A stretch of DNA of 64,000 bases. It comes from Bacillota bacterium. GTDB taxonomy: Bacteria > Bacillota_I > Bacilli_A > RF39 > UBA660. The stretch's first letter is position 1. Each line of letters starts with the position of its first letter. The notes under the pieces were generated by a model. That model saw only the letters and a list, made by a program, of their open reading frames with translations. It ran no database searches and was not told the origin of the DNA. Positions 1-7,915 of this stretch are shown piece by piece. A program made the translations under genes and the position numbers. The stretch covers positions 62,001-126,000 of the forward strand of contig SVAU01000002.1 in assembly GCA_015059245.1 (NCBI GenBank). The letters run 5' to 3'.

Positions 1-2
1 CT

Positions 3-548
3 ACTTCATTTAATTTTGAAGAAAAAGAATACGATGTAATAGAGTCTAAATATGAATTTAAAATGTCAGATGATATATTAATTAATGATTGGGAATACTA
101 TGATAGTGATGTAGAATATGTAGAAAAGAATATAGATAATGTTCAAATAGTAGTTAAACATTCTGGTTTATATAAAGTTAATATGTGGAATTATGAAAAT
201 GGTATTAATCTAATTATATATACTAATGAAGCTAATGTTTTAGAATATTTAAGAGTGTTTATCGAAGATATGAATCATAAAGTTATTGGTATTTATGATT
301 ATCAAGTAGATATAGTTATTTATGCTAATAAGAACAATTTAAATATTATAAAGAATAATAAAAAGAATTATGATGGAAGAGTAGATGTTTTAGAAAGAGA
401 ATTACAAGTTTCTAGACAAGAATATAGAGATATATCTACTGAATTAGATAGATTAAAAGAGTTAATTATTAATTCTAATGTAGATGTTATATTTGATGAT
501 AACGGAAAGATAGTAGGAATTTATAAATATAAAGAAGAGATTGAATAA
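3..548 (+). CDS. Hypothetical protein, 5' end cut by the window edge
   Basis: The reading frame is open from base 3 to the stop at 546-548, so the ATG at 63 is probably internal and the gene begins outside the window. The visible part (about 181 residues) is acidic and rich in Asn, Asp and Tyr. It has alternating beta-like segments and a short coiled-coil stretch with VLERELQVSRQEY near residue 130. No catalytic motif or membrane segment is visible. I do not recognise the family. The stop codon lies in the loop of the terminator hairpin that follows. Confidence 0.6.
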   Translation, partial: TSFNFEEKEYDVIESKYEFKMSDDILINDWEYYDSDVEYVEKNIDNVQIVVKHSGLYKVNMWNYENGINLIIYTNEANVLEYLRVFIEDMNHKVIGIYDYQVDIVIYANKNNLNIIKNNKKNYDGRVDVLERELQVSRQEYRDISTELDRLKELIINSNVDVIFDDNGKIVGIYKYKEEIE

Positions 549-561
549 TCTCTTCTTATTT
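532..561 (+). terminator. Rho-independent terminator overlapping a stop codon
   Basis: The arms AAGAAGAGATT (532-542) and AATCTCTTCTT (547-557) pair perfectly, and a T-rich tail follows. The TAA stop of the upstream gene (546-548) lies at the loop/right-arm junction. Confidence 0.8.
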
Positions 562-577
562 TGTGATATAATTATGG

Positions 578-603
578 TGGTAGAGATGAGTGGTAGAGAT
601 GAG
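578..603 (+). repeat. 13-bp tandem duplication at the nrdG start
   Basis: TGGTAGAGATGAG occurs at 578-590 and again at 591-603 with no mismatch. It covers the ribosome binding site and possible start codons of nrdG, just downstream of an extended -10 box (TG-A-TATAAT, TATAAT at 567-572). Confidence 0.9.
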
Positions 604-1123
604 AAAAGGTTATGCAAGATTTGCAACTAAAGAAATACAAACAGATAGTATTGTTGATGGAGAAGGTATTAGAAGTGTAATATGGTTTCAAGGATGTTCA
701 CATAATTGTCCAGGATGCCATAATCCAGAAACACATGATTTTAAAGCTGGTGTTGAAGTTTCTTTAAAGACAATGAAGAAACAAATAGATGAATTAGAAT
801 ATCAAACTGGTGTTACTTTCTCTGGTGGAGATCCTATGATGCAAGTAGAAGCATTATATGAGTTAGCTTCTTATGTACATGAAAAAGGTATGAATGTATG
901 GGTATATACAGGATATACTTTTGAGGAGTTAATGATTTTAGCTGATAAAAACGAAATGTTTTTAAAAGCGTTAGAACAAATAGATGTTTTAGTAGATGGT
1001 AAGTTTGTTATGGATTTAAAAAGTTTCGATGTACAATTTAGGGGATCTAGTAATCAAAGAATACTGGATGTTAAGAAAAGTCTAGAAAAGAAAAAGGCTG
1101 TTACAATAGCAAAATATAAATAG
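590..1123 (+). CDS. nrdG: Anaerobic ribonucleotide reductase activating protein
   Basis: This is a radical SAM activase that installs the glycyl radical on the anaerobic ribonucleotide reductase NrdD. The cluster motif CSHNCPGC (CX3CX2C) appears near residue 36, followed by NPETHDF, and FSGGDPMMQ near residue 78 matches the SAM-binding GGD/GGE segment. At 177 residues the length is normal for NrdG. NrdD is not in the window. The start is uncertain: GTG 590 and ATG 599 are in frame and both lie in a 13-bp tandem duplication. GTG 590 has the better spacing from a GGTGG ribosome binding site. Confidence 0.92.
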   Translation: MVEMRKGYARFATKEIQTDSIVDGEGIRSVIWFQGCSHNCPGCHNPETHDFKAGVEVSLKTMKKQIDELEYQTGVTFSGGDPMMQVEALYELASYVHEKGMNVWVYTGYTFEELMILADKNEMFLKALEQIDVLVDGKFVMDLKSFDVQFRGSSNQRILDVKKSLEKKKAVTIAKYK

Positions 1124-1173
1124 GTATAAATAATATTTATATCTGGTATAAAAAAATTAAAAAATTAATAAGA

Positions 1174-1203
1174 GAAAAGTGTTTCAAACACTTTCTTTTT
1201 TGC
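1174..1203 (+). terminator. Terminator after nrdG
   Basis: AAAGTGTTT and AAACACTTT (1176-1184 and 1186-1194) form a hairpin followed by a C/T-rich tail ending in TTTTTT. The gap before the next gene then carries TGTATAATA, a likely -10 region. Confidence 0.75.
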
Positions 1204-1242
1204 GTTTTTTATGTATAATAAACAATCAAGTGGGTGACTGTT

Positions 1243-2034
1243 ATGGGCAATATAAGAATTAAAAATTTACAAGTATCCTATGATAATCAACATGAAGTAT
1301 TTAAAGATGTAAACTTCTTTTTAAGAAAAGGAGCAACTTTAAGTATTATAGGAACATCAGGTAGTGGTAAGACTACTTTACTTAGAGCCATTAATGGAGA
1401 AGTTCCTTTTAAAGGAGAAATAATAATTAATGGTATAGATGTAACTCCTGATAATTTTGATGTACTTAGAAGATGTATTTCTGTTATATATAGAGATACT
1501 CCATTCTTAACAGAAGTAGTAAAAGATGAACTTAGATATTCCTTAGAACATTCAAATGTTAATCCTAAGATAATAAAAGAAAAATTAAATGAATTAAATG
1601 ATTTCTTTGGAATAAATAAAATGTTAAATAAGTCACTTATAAATTTATCTGTTAATGATAGAACTTTAATTAAGATATTATCTTATGCATTAATGGAACC
1701 TAGTTATTTAGCTGTAGATGATTTACTTATAGATTTAGATACTAGAACTAAGATATTATTACTTAATTATTTAAATAGTAAAAAAATTATGTTAATAAAT
1801 GTTACTTCTAATTTAGAAGATACTTTATATACTGATTATACGTTATGTTTATACAATGGTATAAACGCAATAGATGGTAAGACTTTAGATGTACTTAAGA
1901 ATGAAAAGATACTTAAGAGATTAGGTTTTTCTTTACCATTTATGTTAGATTTATCTATTCAATTAGAACTATATGGTTTAATAAATAAGACTTATTTAAA
2001 TAAAGAAAGTTTGGTGAAGAATTTATGGAAATAG
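1243..2034 (+). CDS. ecfA1: ECF transporter ATPase 1, partly degenerate
   Basis: This is an ATP-binding cassette subunit of an energy-coupling factor (vitamin/metal) transporter, acting at the inner face of the membrane with the next two genes. Walker A is intact (GTSGSGKTT, about residues 37-45). The signature, normally LSGGQ, reads LSVND, and Walker B reads YLAVDDLLIDLD with Asp where the catalytic Glu is expected. ATG 1243 is preferred over the in-frame GTG 1234 because a GGGTGA ribosome binding site lies about 6 bases ahead of it. It overlaps ecfA2 by 10 bases. The position before ecfT-truA-rplM-rpsI is typical for Firmicutes and supports the call despite the weak motifs. Confidence 0.85.
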   Translation: MGNIRIKNLQVSYDNQHEVFKDVNFFLRKGATLSIIGTSGSGKTTLLRAINGEVPFKGEIIINGIDVTPDNFDVLRRCISVIYRDTPFLTEVVKDELRYSLEHSNVNPKIIKEKLNELNDFFGINKMLNKSLINLSVNDRTLIKILSYALMEPSYLAVDDLLIDLDTRTKILLLNYLNSKKIMLINVTSNLEDTLYTDYTLCLYNGINAIDGKTLDVLKNEKILKRLGFSLPFMLDLSIQLELYGLINKTYLNKESLVKNLWK

Positions 2035-2852
2035 TATTTAATAAATTATGTTATATAGAAAATCCTAAATCTTCATCAGAAAAGAAATATTTAGAAGATA
2101 TTAACTTAGTTATTAAACAAGGGAGTATTGTTGGTTTTTTAAATGATGATTTAAGCATAATAGGGAAACTTATTATGGCAATTAAAAGACCAACAAAGGG
2201 TGAACTTAGAATAGATGATATGATTATTAAAAGAACTAGTCATGTGACTAATGTTAATGAATTAAGAAAAAAGGTTGGATTTGTTTATACTTCATCAGAT
2301 GAATTTATAGGTAAGACTGTAAAAGAAGAGATTAAACAAACTATGAAGAATTTTGGATATAAAGCTAGTAATGTAACTAAACATGTAGTTGATTCATTAA
2401 AGATAGTTGGAATTAGTGAAGATTACTTAGATAGAGACCCTAATACATTGTCTTATACTGAAAAGAAAAAATTAAAACTAGCTAGTGCTATGAGTTATAA
2501 TCCTAGTGTATTAGTGTTAGAAGATTTTGATAAAGGTTTATTATTTAAAGAAAGAGAATATTTTAGAAAGTTATTTTTAAAACTAAAGAATAAGTTTAAC
2601 AAGACTATTATATTGATAACTAAAGATTTAACTGCTATGTTTGATCTTGTTGATAAAATGCATGTTATTAACAAGGGTAAATTAGTAATTAGTGGTGGTA
2701 AAGAAATATTCTATGATGATAAATTATATAAATATGTAGAAATGCCTAAAATAGTAGAATTTACTAAGTATGCTCAAGAATGTGGACATAATATATTAGA
2801 ATATACTGATATTAAAGAATTAATAAAGGAATTATATAGAAATGTTCAATAA
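2025..2852 (+). CDS. ecfA2: ECF transporter ATPase 2 homologue lacking Walker A
   Basis: By position and overall pattern this is the second ABC ATPase of the ECF module (275 residues). Where Walker A should read GHTGSGKST the protein reads GFLNDDLSI, so the phosphate-binding Lys is replaced by Leu near residue 43. The signature reads LSYTEKKKLKLA instead of LSGGQ-type, and Walker B reads VLVLEDFDKGLL. It therefore probably cannot hydrolyse ATP by itself and may act as a structural partner of EcfA1. The frame is intact with no stop or frameshift, so it looks maintained rather than decaying. It overlaps ecfT by 11 bases. Confidence 0.82.
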   Translation: MEIVFNKLCYIENPKSSSEKKYLEDINLVIKQGSIVGFLNDDLSIIGKLIMAIKRPTKGELRIDDMIIKRTSHVTNVNELRKKVGFVYTSSDEFIGKTVKEEIKQTMKNFGYKASNVTKHVVDSLKIVGISEDYLDRDPNTLSYTEKKKLKLASAMSYNPSVLVLEDFDKGLLFKEREYFRKLFLKLKNKFNKTIILITKDLTAMFDLVDKMHVINKGKLVISGGKEIFYDDKLYKYVEMPKIVEFTKYAQECGHNILEYTDIKELIKELYRNVQ

Positions 2853-3591
2853 GTTAGATTATTCATATAATGGCGAAGAATCTATAGTACATAGATTGAA
2901 TCCTGTAGTTAAGATACTTGGGTTGATAGTCTATGTACTTATTTGTTTCTTAAAGTTTGATTACATATTATTTTCTATTAGTATAGGTCTAATATTTGCT
3001 CTAGTATTATTTAGTAATATTAGATTATATAGATATTTGAAGGTATTAAGTAAGTTTATTTTAGTTATAGTAGCTATGTATATCTTTATGATACATAAGA
3101 ATATGAAAGTATTTGATATAGTTGTAATAATAGTTAAGTTTATATTTTTAATATTATATTTTATGGTAATAATATATACTACTACTAAAAATGATTTGGG
3201 TATAGGTAGTGCTAGATTAGTAGATTTATTTAATTTAATTGGTTTAAATTTTAAAAAGATTACATCTTTTATTACATCTATATATACATATCCAGAGGTA
3301 TTTTTAGATACTTATAATGAAGTATTTACTAATATGGAGATTAAGGGTAAAGATTATAATTATGGAGTTGTTACAGATAAAGTAGAATTATTTTTCAAGA
3401 ATATAAAAATAGTCTTTAAGAAGACTAATGATAAAATGAAGAAAAGAAAATATCATATGAAGTATAGATTCTATAAAAGCGATGTAAAGAGTAAGTATAA
3501 GTATAGAAATAAGTTATGTATTTTTGATTATATATTTATTATAGTTAATATAGGGATGTTAGTATTTTACATATTGAAGGTGAGATTATGA
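2842..3591 (+). CDS. ecfT: ECF transporter transmembrane subunit
   Basis: This is the membrane scaffold that links the ATPases to substrate-binding S components. The 249-residue protein has several hydrophobic segments in its first half (about residues 25-120) and a basic C-terminal half with one more at the end. The segment MEIKGKDYNYG near residue 165 sits where the EcfT coupling motif with Ala-Arg-Gly normally lies; here it reads Ile-Lys-Gly. It overlaps ecfA2 by 11 bases and truA by 4 (ATGA), which indicates translational coupling. No S component is visible nearby. Confidence 0.82.
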   Translation: MFNKLDYSYNGEESIVHRLNPVVKILGLIVYVLICFLKFDYILFSISIGLIFALVLFSNIRLYRYLKVLSKFILVIVAMYIFMIHKNMKVFDIVVIIVKFIFLILYFMVIIYTTTKNDLGIGSARLVDLFNLIGLNFKKITSFITSIYTYPEVFLDTYNEVFTNMEIKGKDYNYGVVTDKVELFFKNIKIVFKKTNDKMKKRKYHMKYRFYKSDVKSKYKYRNKLCIFDYIFIIVNIGMLVFYILKVRL

Positions 3592-4307
3592 ATTATGTAA
3601 TTGAAATTGCTTATGATGGAAGTAAGTTTTATGGTTTTCAAAGACTTAATGAAGAAATGAGTGTTCAAAAGGCCTTAGAAGAAGCTTTAACAGTAATTAA
3701 TAAACAAAGTGTTGAGGTTAAAGGAGCAGGAAGAACTGATAGAGGAGTTCATGCTAATGGTCAATGTGTTTCATTTAAATTAGATATTGATATAGATACT
3801 AATGGTCTTAAAAGAGCTTTAAATTCGTTATTAAAACCTTATATATATGTTAAGGACGTTAAAGAAGTGGATGATAATTTTCATGCTAGATTTAGCGTTA
3901 TAAAGAAGAAATATATTTATAAAATTAATTTAGGTGAGTTTAATCCTCAAATAGAAGATTATGTTTATCAAAGTGAATATAAACTAGATATAGATAAAAT
4001 GAAAGAAGTGGCTAAGTTATATTTAGGTGTTCATGACTTTCATAATTTCGTATCCGGAGAAAGAGAAGATTCTACTTGTATAGTTTATGATATTAAGTTT
4101 TATGAAAAGGATAATGTACTTAATATAGAATTTGAAGGTAAGAGTTTTTATAGATATATGGTTAGAAACCTAGTAGGTATGATGATTGAGGTAGGAAGAG
4201 GTAAAGAAGATATCTCTAAAGTAAAGGAAATGTTGGAAACTACTGAAAATAAACCGGGGTATACAGCACCTGCTAATGGTTTATATCTAGAAAAAATAGA
4301 ATATTAA
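3588..4307 (+). CDS. truA: tRNA pseudouridine synthase A
   Basis: TruA makes pseudouridine at positions 38-40 of the tRNA anticodon arm. The catalytic Asp is in GAGRTDRGVHA near residue 50, and the N-terminus IAYDGSKFYGFQ and C-terminal FYRYMVRNLVGMMIEVGRG are characteristic. At 239 residues the length is typical. The ATGA overlap with ecfT places it at the end of the ECF transcription unit, just before the strong rplM promoter. Confidence 0.96.
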   Translation: MNYVIEIAYDGSKFYGFQRLNEEMSVQKALEEALTVINKQSVEVKGAGRTDRGVHANGQCVSFKLDIDIDTNGLKRALNSLLKPYIYVKDVKEVDDNFHARFSVIKKKYIYKINLGEFNPQIEDYVYQSEYKLDIDKMKEVAKLYLGVHDFHNFVSGEREDSTCIVYDIKFYEKDNVLNIEFEGKSFYRYMVRNLVGMMIEVGRGKEDISKVKEMLETTENKPGYTAPANGLYLEKIEY

Positions 4308-4348
4308 TTAAAAAAATATAGAAATGTACTGAAAAGTGTAGATTTTGT

Positions 4349-4377
4349 TTGACTTTTTTGACTTAATCTCATATAAT
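4349..4377 (+). promoter_or_regulatory. Strong promoter of rplM-rpsI
   Basis: TTGACT (4349-4354) and TATAAT (4372-4377) are separated by exactly 17 bases, close to the sigma-A consensus. Transcription would start near 4384, giving a leader of about 75 bases. Confidence 0.85.
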
Positions 4378-4383
4378 TTTAAT

Positions 4384-4458
4384 CGGTACATTTTATTTGT
4401 TGGAGTTTGTTAGCCCTGGGAAAGCGAAGCAGATGAAGACAGTGAAAGGAAATTTGAT
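4384..4458 (+). ncRNA. Candidate ribosomal protein L13 leader
   Basis: The leader between the promoter and rplM contains TTAGCCCTGGGAAAGCGAAG and further purine-rich sequence, rich in G and C for this genome. Autogenous leaders ahead of rplM are known in Firmicutes (L13 leader family). I match it on position and general look only; the fold was not computed. Confidence 0.5.
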
Positions 4459-4890
4459 ATGAATACATTTATGGAAAAGAAAGAAACTGTAGAACGTAAA
4501 TGGTATGTTATCGATGCTGAAGGTGTTGCACTAGGTAGACTTGCTTCTAAAGCTGCTGTAGTGTTAAAAGGTAAACATAAACCTACTTATACACCACACA
4601 TCGATTGTGGAGACTACGTAATCGTAGTAAATGCTGAAAAAGTTAAACTAACTGGAAATAAACTAGAAGATAAGAAATATTATGATCATAGTGGACATCC
4701 AGGAGGATTAAGAGAAAGAAACGCTAAAACAATGATCGAAAAATATCCAGAAGAAATGATTGAAAGAGCTATTAAAGGTATGCTTCCAAAAGGAAGATTA
4801 GGAAGACAAATGTACAAAAAATTATTTGTATATGCTGGTCCTGAACATAAACAACAAGCTCAACAACCAACTGAAATGAAAGTTAACTAG
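4459..4890 (+). CDS. rplM: 50S ribosomal protein L13
   Basis: L13 is an early-assembly protein of the large ribosomal subunit. The N-terminal [19 protein letters not shown], the central [18 protein letters not shown], and [15 protein letters not shown] near residue 112 are diagnostic. At 143 residues the length is typical. ATG 4459 is chosen over the in-frame ATG 4471 because L13 proteins usually carry this short N-terminal extension and AAAGGAAA lies upstream. It is followed after 14 bases by rpsI. Confidence 0.98.
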   Translation: MNTFMEKKETVERKWYVIDAEGVALGRLASKAAVVLKGKHKPTYTPHIDCGDYVIVVNAEKVKLTGNKLEDKKYYDHSGHPGGLRERNAKTMIEKYPEEMIERAIKGMLPKGRLGRQMYKKLFVYAGPEHKQQAQQPTEMKVN

Positions 4891-4904
4891 GAGGTTTTTA
4901 AATT

Positions 4905-5321
4905 ATGGCTAAACAAGTATGGACTGCTACTGGACGTAGAAAACGTTCTGTTGCTCAAGTTAGATTAACTGCTGGTAAAGGTAATATTACTGTTAATGGT
5001 AAAGATGTTAATGAATACATGCCTTTTGCAGTATTAGTAATGGATTTAAAACAACCATTAGTTGCTACTGGAAATGAAGAAAAATTCGATATTGATGTTA
5101 CAGTAAGAGGCGGAGGTTTCTCTGGACAAACTGGTGCTATTAGATTAGGTATCACTCGTGCTTTATTAGCATTCGATGCTGACGCTGATCAAAATAGAGA
5201 AGACGCTTATAGAAAAGTTCTTAAAGCTCAAGGATTCGTTACTAGAGATCCAAGAAGTAAAGAACGTAAAAAACCAGGTCTTAAGAAAGCTAGACGTGCT
5301 CCACAATTCAGTAAACGTTAA
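4905..5321 (+). CDS. rpsI: 30S ribosomal protein S9
   Basis: S9 reaches the ribosomal P-site through its basic tail. [13 protein letters not shown] at the N-terminus, [20 protein letters not shown] in the centre, and the terminal [12 protein letters not shown] are all present. At 138 residues it is close to the usual length. AGGAGG precedes the start, and it is the second gene of the rplM operon. Confidence 0.98.
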   Translation: MAKQVWTATGRRKRSVAQVRLTAGKGNITVNGKDVNEYMPFAVLVMDLKQPLVATGNEEKFDIDVTVRGGGFSGQTGAIRLGITRALLAFDADADQNREDAYRKVLKAQGFVTRDPRSKERKKPGLKKARRAPQFSKR

Positions 5322-5343
5322 GATTTACTTATTACAATGTTTC

Positions 5344-5375
5344 AAAAAAGTCAGATATATATCTGGCTTTTTTCT
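5344..5375 (+). terminator. Terminator after rpsI
   Basis: AAAAAAGTCAGAT (5344-5356) pairs with ATCTGGCTTTTTT (5361-5373) around an ATAT loop, with one G-U pair. Confidence 0.9.
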
Positions 5376-5403
5376 TTTGTGTTATAATTTGATTGGTGAT
5401 GTT

Positions 5404-6201
5404 ATGACTGAATTTGATTATAAATCATTTGCTAAAAGATATCATAAATATAAAGATTGCAATTTACCTGTACCTTTTTGGGATGAAGAAAGACAAGTAA
5501 AAGAATATGTTTATTATGAAGATAGAGAAGACTTAGAAGACTGGAAAAAATATAATGTTTCAGAAAGTATATTTGAATCTTTATCAGATATTGCATTTAC
5601 TGGATTATATTACTCATTTACTTGTGGTGGATATACTGAGAAAGATGGTAAGTTTATTAAGAAAGTAGAACATAATCATGCTCATTCCTTTGAAGAAGTA
5701 GTTAAATGTTTGTATGATTATCCTGAGACTTTTAATATATCAACTGAAGAAGAAGAGTTTTATAGTAAGCAAGAATTAACGTTTTTAAGAAGAGTACAAA
5801 AATATTTATTGTTTATTGGACTTAAAGATTTAGGAATACCTAATTATGATGAGGAAGGTTATTATATTTGGGATTATTCTAGATACAATAATGAATTACA
5901 AGATAAATATAAGAATTGTAGAATTATTACATGTAAAGAAGAAACCATTAATAGTATAGGTAATGGAGAAAAGAAGTATTTTGTATTTGCTACATCTTAT
6001 CCTAAATTATATAAAGATGAAGATATAAAAAATGATGAAGCATTAATTGTAGATGAACAAGATAATTTTAAGTTTTATATTAAATATAATTACTATAAAA
6101 AATGCATGTATAAAGATATTAAAGATGAATATGAAAATAGTGATTTAAAACAAGATGATATTGTTATACTAGAATACTTTGATGTTATAGAGAAATATTA
6201 A
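5404..6201 (+). CDS. Hypothetical soluble protein
   Basis: I do not recognise this 265-residue protein. It starts MTEFDYKSFAKRYHKYKD and is rich in Tyr, Asp, Glu and Lys, with no signal peptide or membrane helix. The ATG at 5404 is chosen because an extended -10 box (TGTTATAAT) and a GGTGATG ribosome binding site lie just upstream. The reading frame is open further upstream, but that part runs through rpsI and its terminator. It stands alone between two terminators. Confidence 0.75.
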   Translation: MTEFDYKSFAKRYHKYKDCNLPVPFWDEERQVKEYVYYEDREDLEDWKKYNVSESIFESLSDIAFTGLYYSFTCGGYTEKDGKFIKKVEHNHAHSFEEVVKCLYDYPETFNISTEEEEFYSKQELTFLRRVQKYLLFIGLKDLGIPNYDEEGYYIWDYSRYNNELQDKYKNCRIITCKEETINSIGNGEKKYFVFATSYPKLYKDEDIKNDEALIVDEQDNFKFYIKYNYYKKCMYKDIKDEYENSDLKQDDIVILEYFDVIEKY

Positions 6202-6223
6202 CGCTTTTTATAAGCGTTTTTTT
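6199..6223 (+). terminator. Terminator overlapping a stop codon
   Basis: AACGCTT (6200-6206) and AAGCGTT (6212-6218) flank a TTTAT loop, with a T tail. The TAA stop (6199-6201) reaches into the left arm. Confidence 0.85.
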
Positions 6224-6257
6224 CATGTATAATTATTTATAGTAGGATAGGGATATT

Positions 6258-6878
6258 ATGGATTTTAAAGAAGAAATATGTGAATTAGAAAAAATAAATG
6301 GTGTATTTGATTATTTATTAGTTAAGGGAGAGATACCCGTACTTATTACAGCTCCACATACAATGGAACAAGTTAGAAGTGATGGTACTATAAAGTATAG
6401 TGAACCTTTTACTAAAGCTATTGCTTTATATTTGAATAAAGTGTGTAGTTCATCTTATTTAATAAAGATAAAAGATACTGGTAAAGATTCTAATAGAGAT
6501 AATCATGATGAGTTTAAAGAAGACTTAGTTAACTTTGTTAAAGACAATAATATTAAGTTAGTAATTGATTTACATGGTGCTGATCATAATAGAGATTTTG
6601 ATGTTGAATTTGGGACAATGGATAATTTAACTGCTGATATTAGTACTATAAAGGAACTTGAAGAAGCGTTTGTTCATAATGGTATAGTAAATATAGAACA
6701 TAATAGTCCGTTTAAAGGTGGGGCTATTACACAGTATTTATATAATATTAAAGATGTAGAAGTAATACAATTAGAAATTAATGGTAGATATAGAGATATA
6801 GAACATATAGATGAGTTAGAGAAATTGTGTAAATCATTAATTTATTTTATTGAAGAGTTTGTTAATTATGGAGAATAA
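6258..6878 (+). CDS. N-formylglutamate amidohydrolase-like protein
   Basis: The protein matches the N-formylglutamate amidohydrolase (HutG-type) fold, metal-dependent amidases that release formate or act on similar N-acyl amino acids. Recognisable segments are VLITAPHTMEQ near residue 30, LVIDLHGADHNRDFDVEFG near residue 100, NSPFKGGAITQYL near residue 150, and VIQLEINGRYRD near residue 170. At 206 residues it is shorter than classical HutG, and there are no histidine-degradation genes nearby, so the true substrate is uncertain. It is a single gene ending in its own terminator. Confidence 0.75.
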   Translation: MDFKEEICELEKINGVFDYLLVKGEIPVLITAPHTMEQVRSDGTIKYSEPFTKAIALYLNKVCSSSYLIKIKDTGKDSNRDNHDEFKEDLVNFVKDNNIKLVIDLHGADHNRDFDVEFGTMDNLTADISTIKELEEAFVHNGIVNIEHNSPFKGGAITQYLYNIKDVEVIQLEINGRYRDIEHIDELEKLCKSLIYFIEEFVNYGE

Positions 6879-6902
6879 ATACACTAAATGTGTATTTTTT
6901 TC
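6877..6902 (+). terminator. Terminator overlapping a stop codon
   Basis: AAATACAC (6877-6884) and GTGTATTT (6890-6897) flank a TAAAT loop, followed by T residues. The TAA stop at 6876-6878 overlaps the left arm. Confidence 0.8.
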
Positions 6903-6988
6903 TTTGTAGTTATGCATTCTTTCTAAAATGTTTATTGATATATTTGTTTATTTTTCATATAATGTTGGTAGGATTGGAAGGGTGTTCT

Positions 6989-7861
6989 ATGGCTAAAAAA
7001 GAAAAGAAAAAAGGTAGTAAGTTTAAATATTTTATTGTTTTTGTATTATTTATAGGTATAGGTATTGCACTAGGTAGATTTGGTACTCAGAAGTATTTAG
7101 ATTATAAAGCTTCACAAGATAAGACTCCTGTTGTAGAAGATGGACCGGTAGATATTACTGATGACAGTAAGTATCAAGATACTATAAATAGATTAAGAGG
7201 TATTTTAGATGGCAATCCAATGTTTTATTCTACTAAAGGAGTAAGTGCTAGTACTTTAGATAATACTTCTAGATTAAACTTATTATATGCATATATAGAA
7301 AATAATAATTTAGCTACTACAGAAACTCTTAATATAGATTTTATTGGAGCTTCTACTTGTAATAGTGGTGCTTTCTTATTAGATAAACAAGTTGATGCGA
7401 CTTTACCTGCACCACAAATATGTACTGTAGTTAGAATATCTAGTTCTTTATTAAAAGATTTGAATAGAGAATTATTTAATGATGAAATACTTGATACTAG
7501 TGTGGCATTTAATGTTGATTTAGATAGAAAATGTGTTGTTTCTACTGAATCGTACTTATGTGGATCAGTAACTAATGTATCAGGTTATATTGGAGAATTA
7601 GAAAGTAAATTTGATGTTACTAAGGTAACAAAAGATACTACTGGTACTCTTGTTATCTATGAAAAAGGTTATTTAATAGATAATAGAAGTAATGTAGATA
7701 ATCCTGCTGATCAATATGACAATTATTATCTTCATTCTTCTGATAGTAAAGAATATTATTATGAATTAAAGAGTGCTGATAATCTAACATTTAAACATAC
7801 ATTTAAAACTGAAGATAATGAAAATTATTATTATGTTGGTACTGAATTAGTAAAAGAATAA
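6989..7861 (+). CDS. Membrane-anchored hypothetical protein
   Basis: The 290-residue protein has a very basic start (MAKKEKKKGSK), then one hydrophobic segment (about residues 14-33), then a soluble region presumably outside the cell. That region has four Cys in two spaced pairs (TCNSG/QICTV and RKCVV/YLCGS), which could form disulphides. No enzyme motif is recognised. ATG 6989 has GGAAGGGTG upstream and TATAAT further upstream; a longer in-frame opening from 6890 runs through the promoter and is rejected. It precedes a related-looking single-pass hydrolase gene. Confidence 0.75.
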   Translation: MAKKEKKKGSKFKYFIVFVLFIGIGIALGRFGTQKYLDYKASQDKTPVVEDGPVDITDDSKYQDTINRLRGILDGNPMFYSTKGVSASTLDNTSRLNLLYAYIENNNLATTETLNIDFIGASTCNSGAFLLDKQVDATLPAPQICTVVRISSSLLKDLNRELFNDEILDTSVAFNVDLDRKCVVSTESYLCGSVTNVSGYIGELESKFDVTKVTKDTTGTLVIYEKGYLIDNRSNVDNPADQYDNYYLHSSDSKEYYYELKSADNLTFKHTFKTEDNENYYYVGTELVKE

Positions 7862-7881
7862 CTACTTGTTATTCTTTTTTT
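7852..7881 (+). terminator. Terminator overlapping a stop codon
   Basis: GAATAAC (7856-7862) and GTTATTC (7868-7874), extended by A and T runs, enclose a TACTT loop. The stop TAA (7859-7861) is in the left arm. Confidence 0.85.
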
Positions 7882-7915
7882 ATGTTATTATATTTGTATA
7901 GTCGAGAGTGATTTT

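Noticed and set aside
5176..5403. Long open frame extending the hypothetical gene at 5404 upstream
   Set aside because: It runs through rpsI and its terminator in another frame; the promoter and ribosome binding site support ATG 5404.
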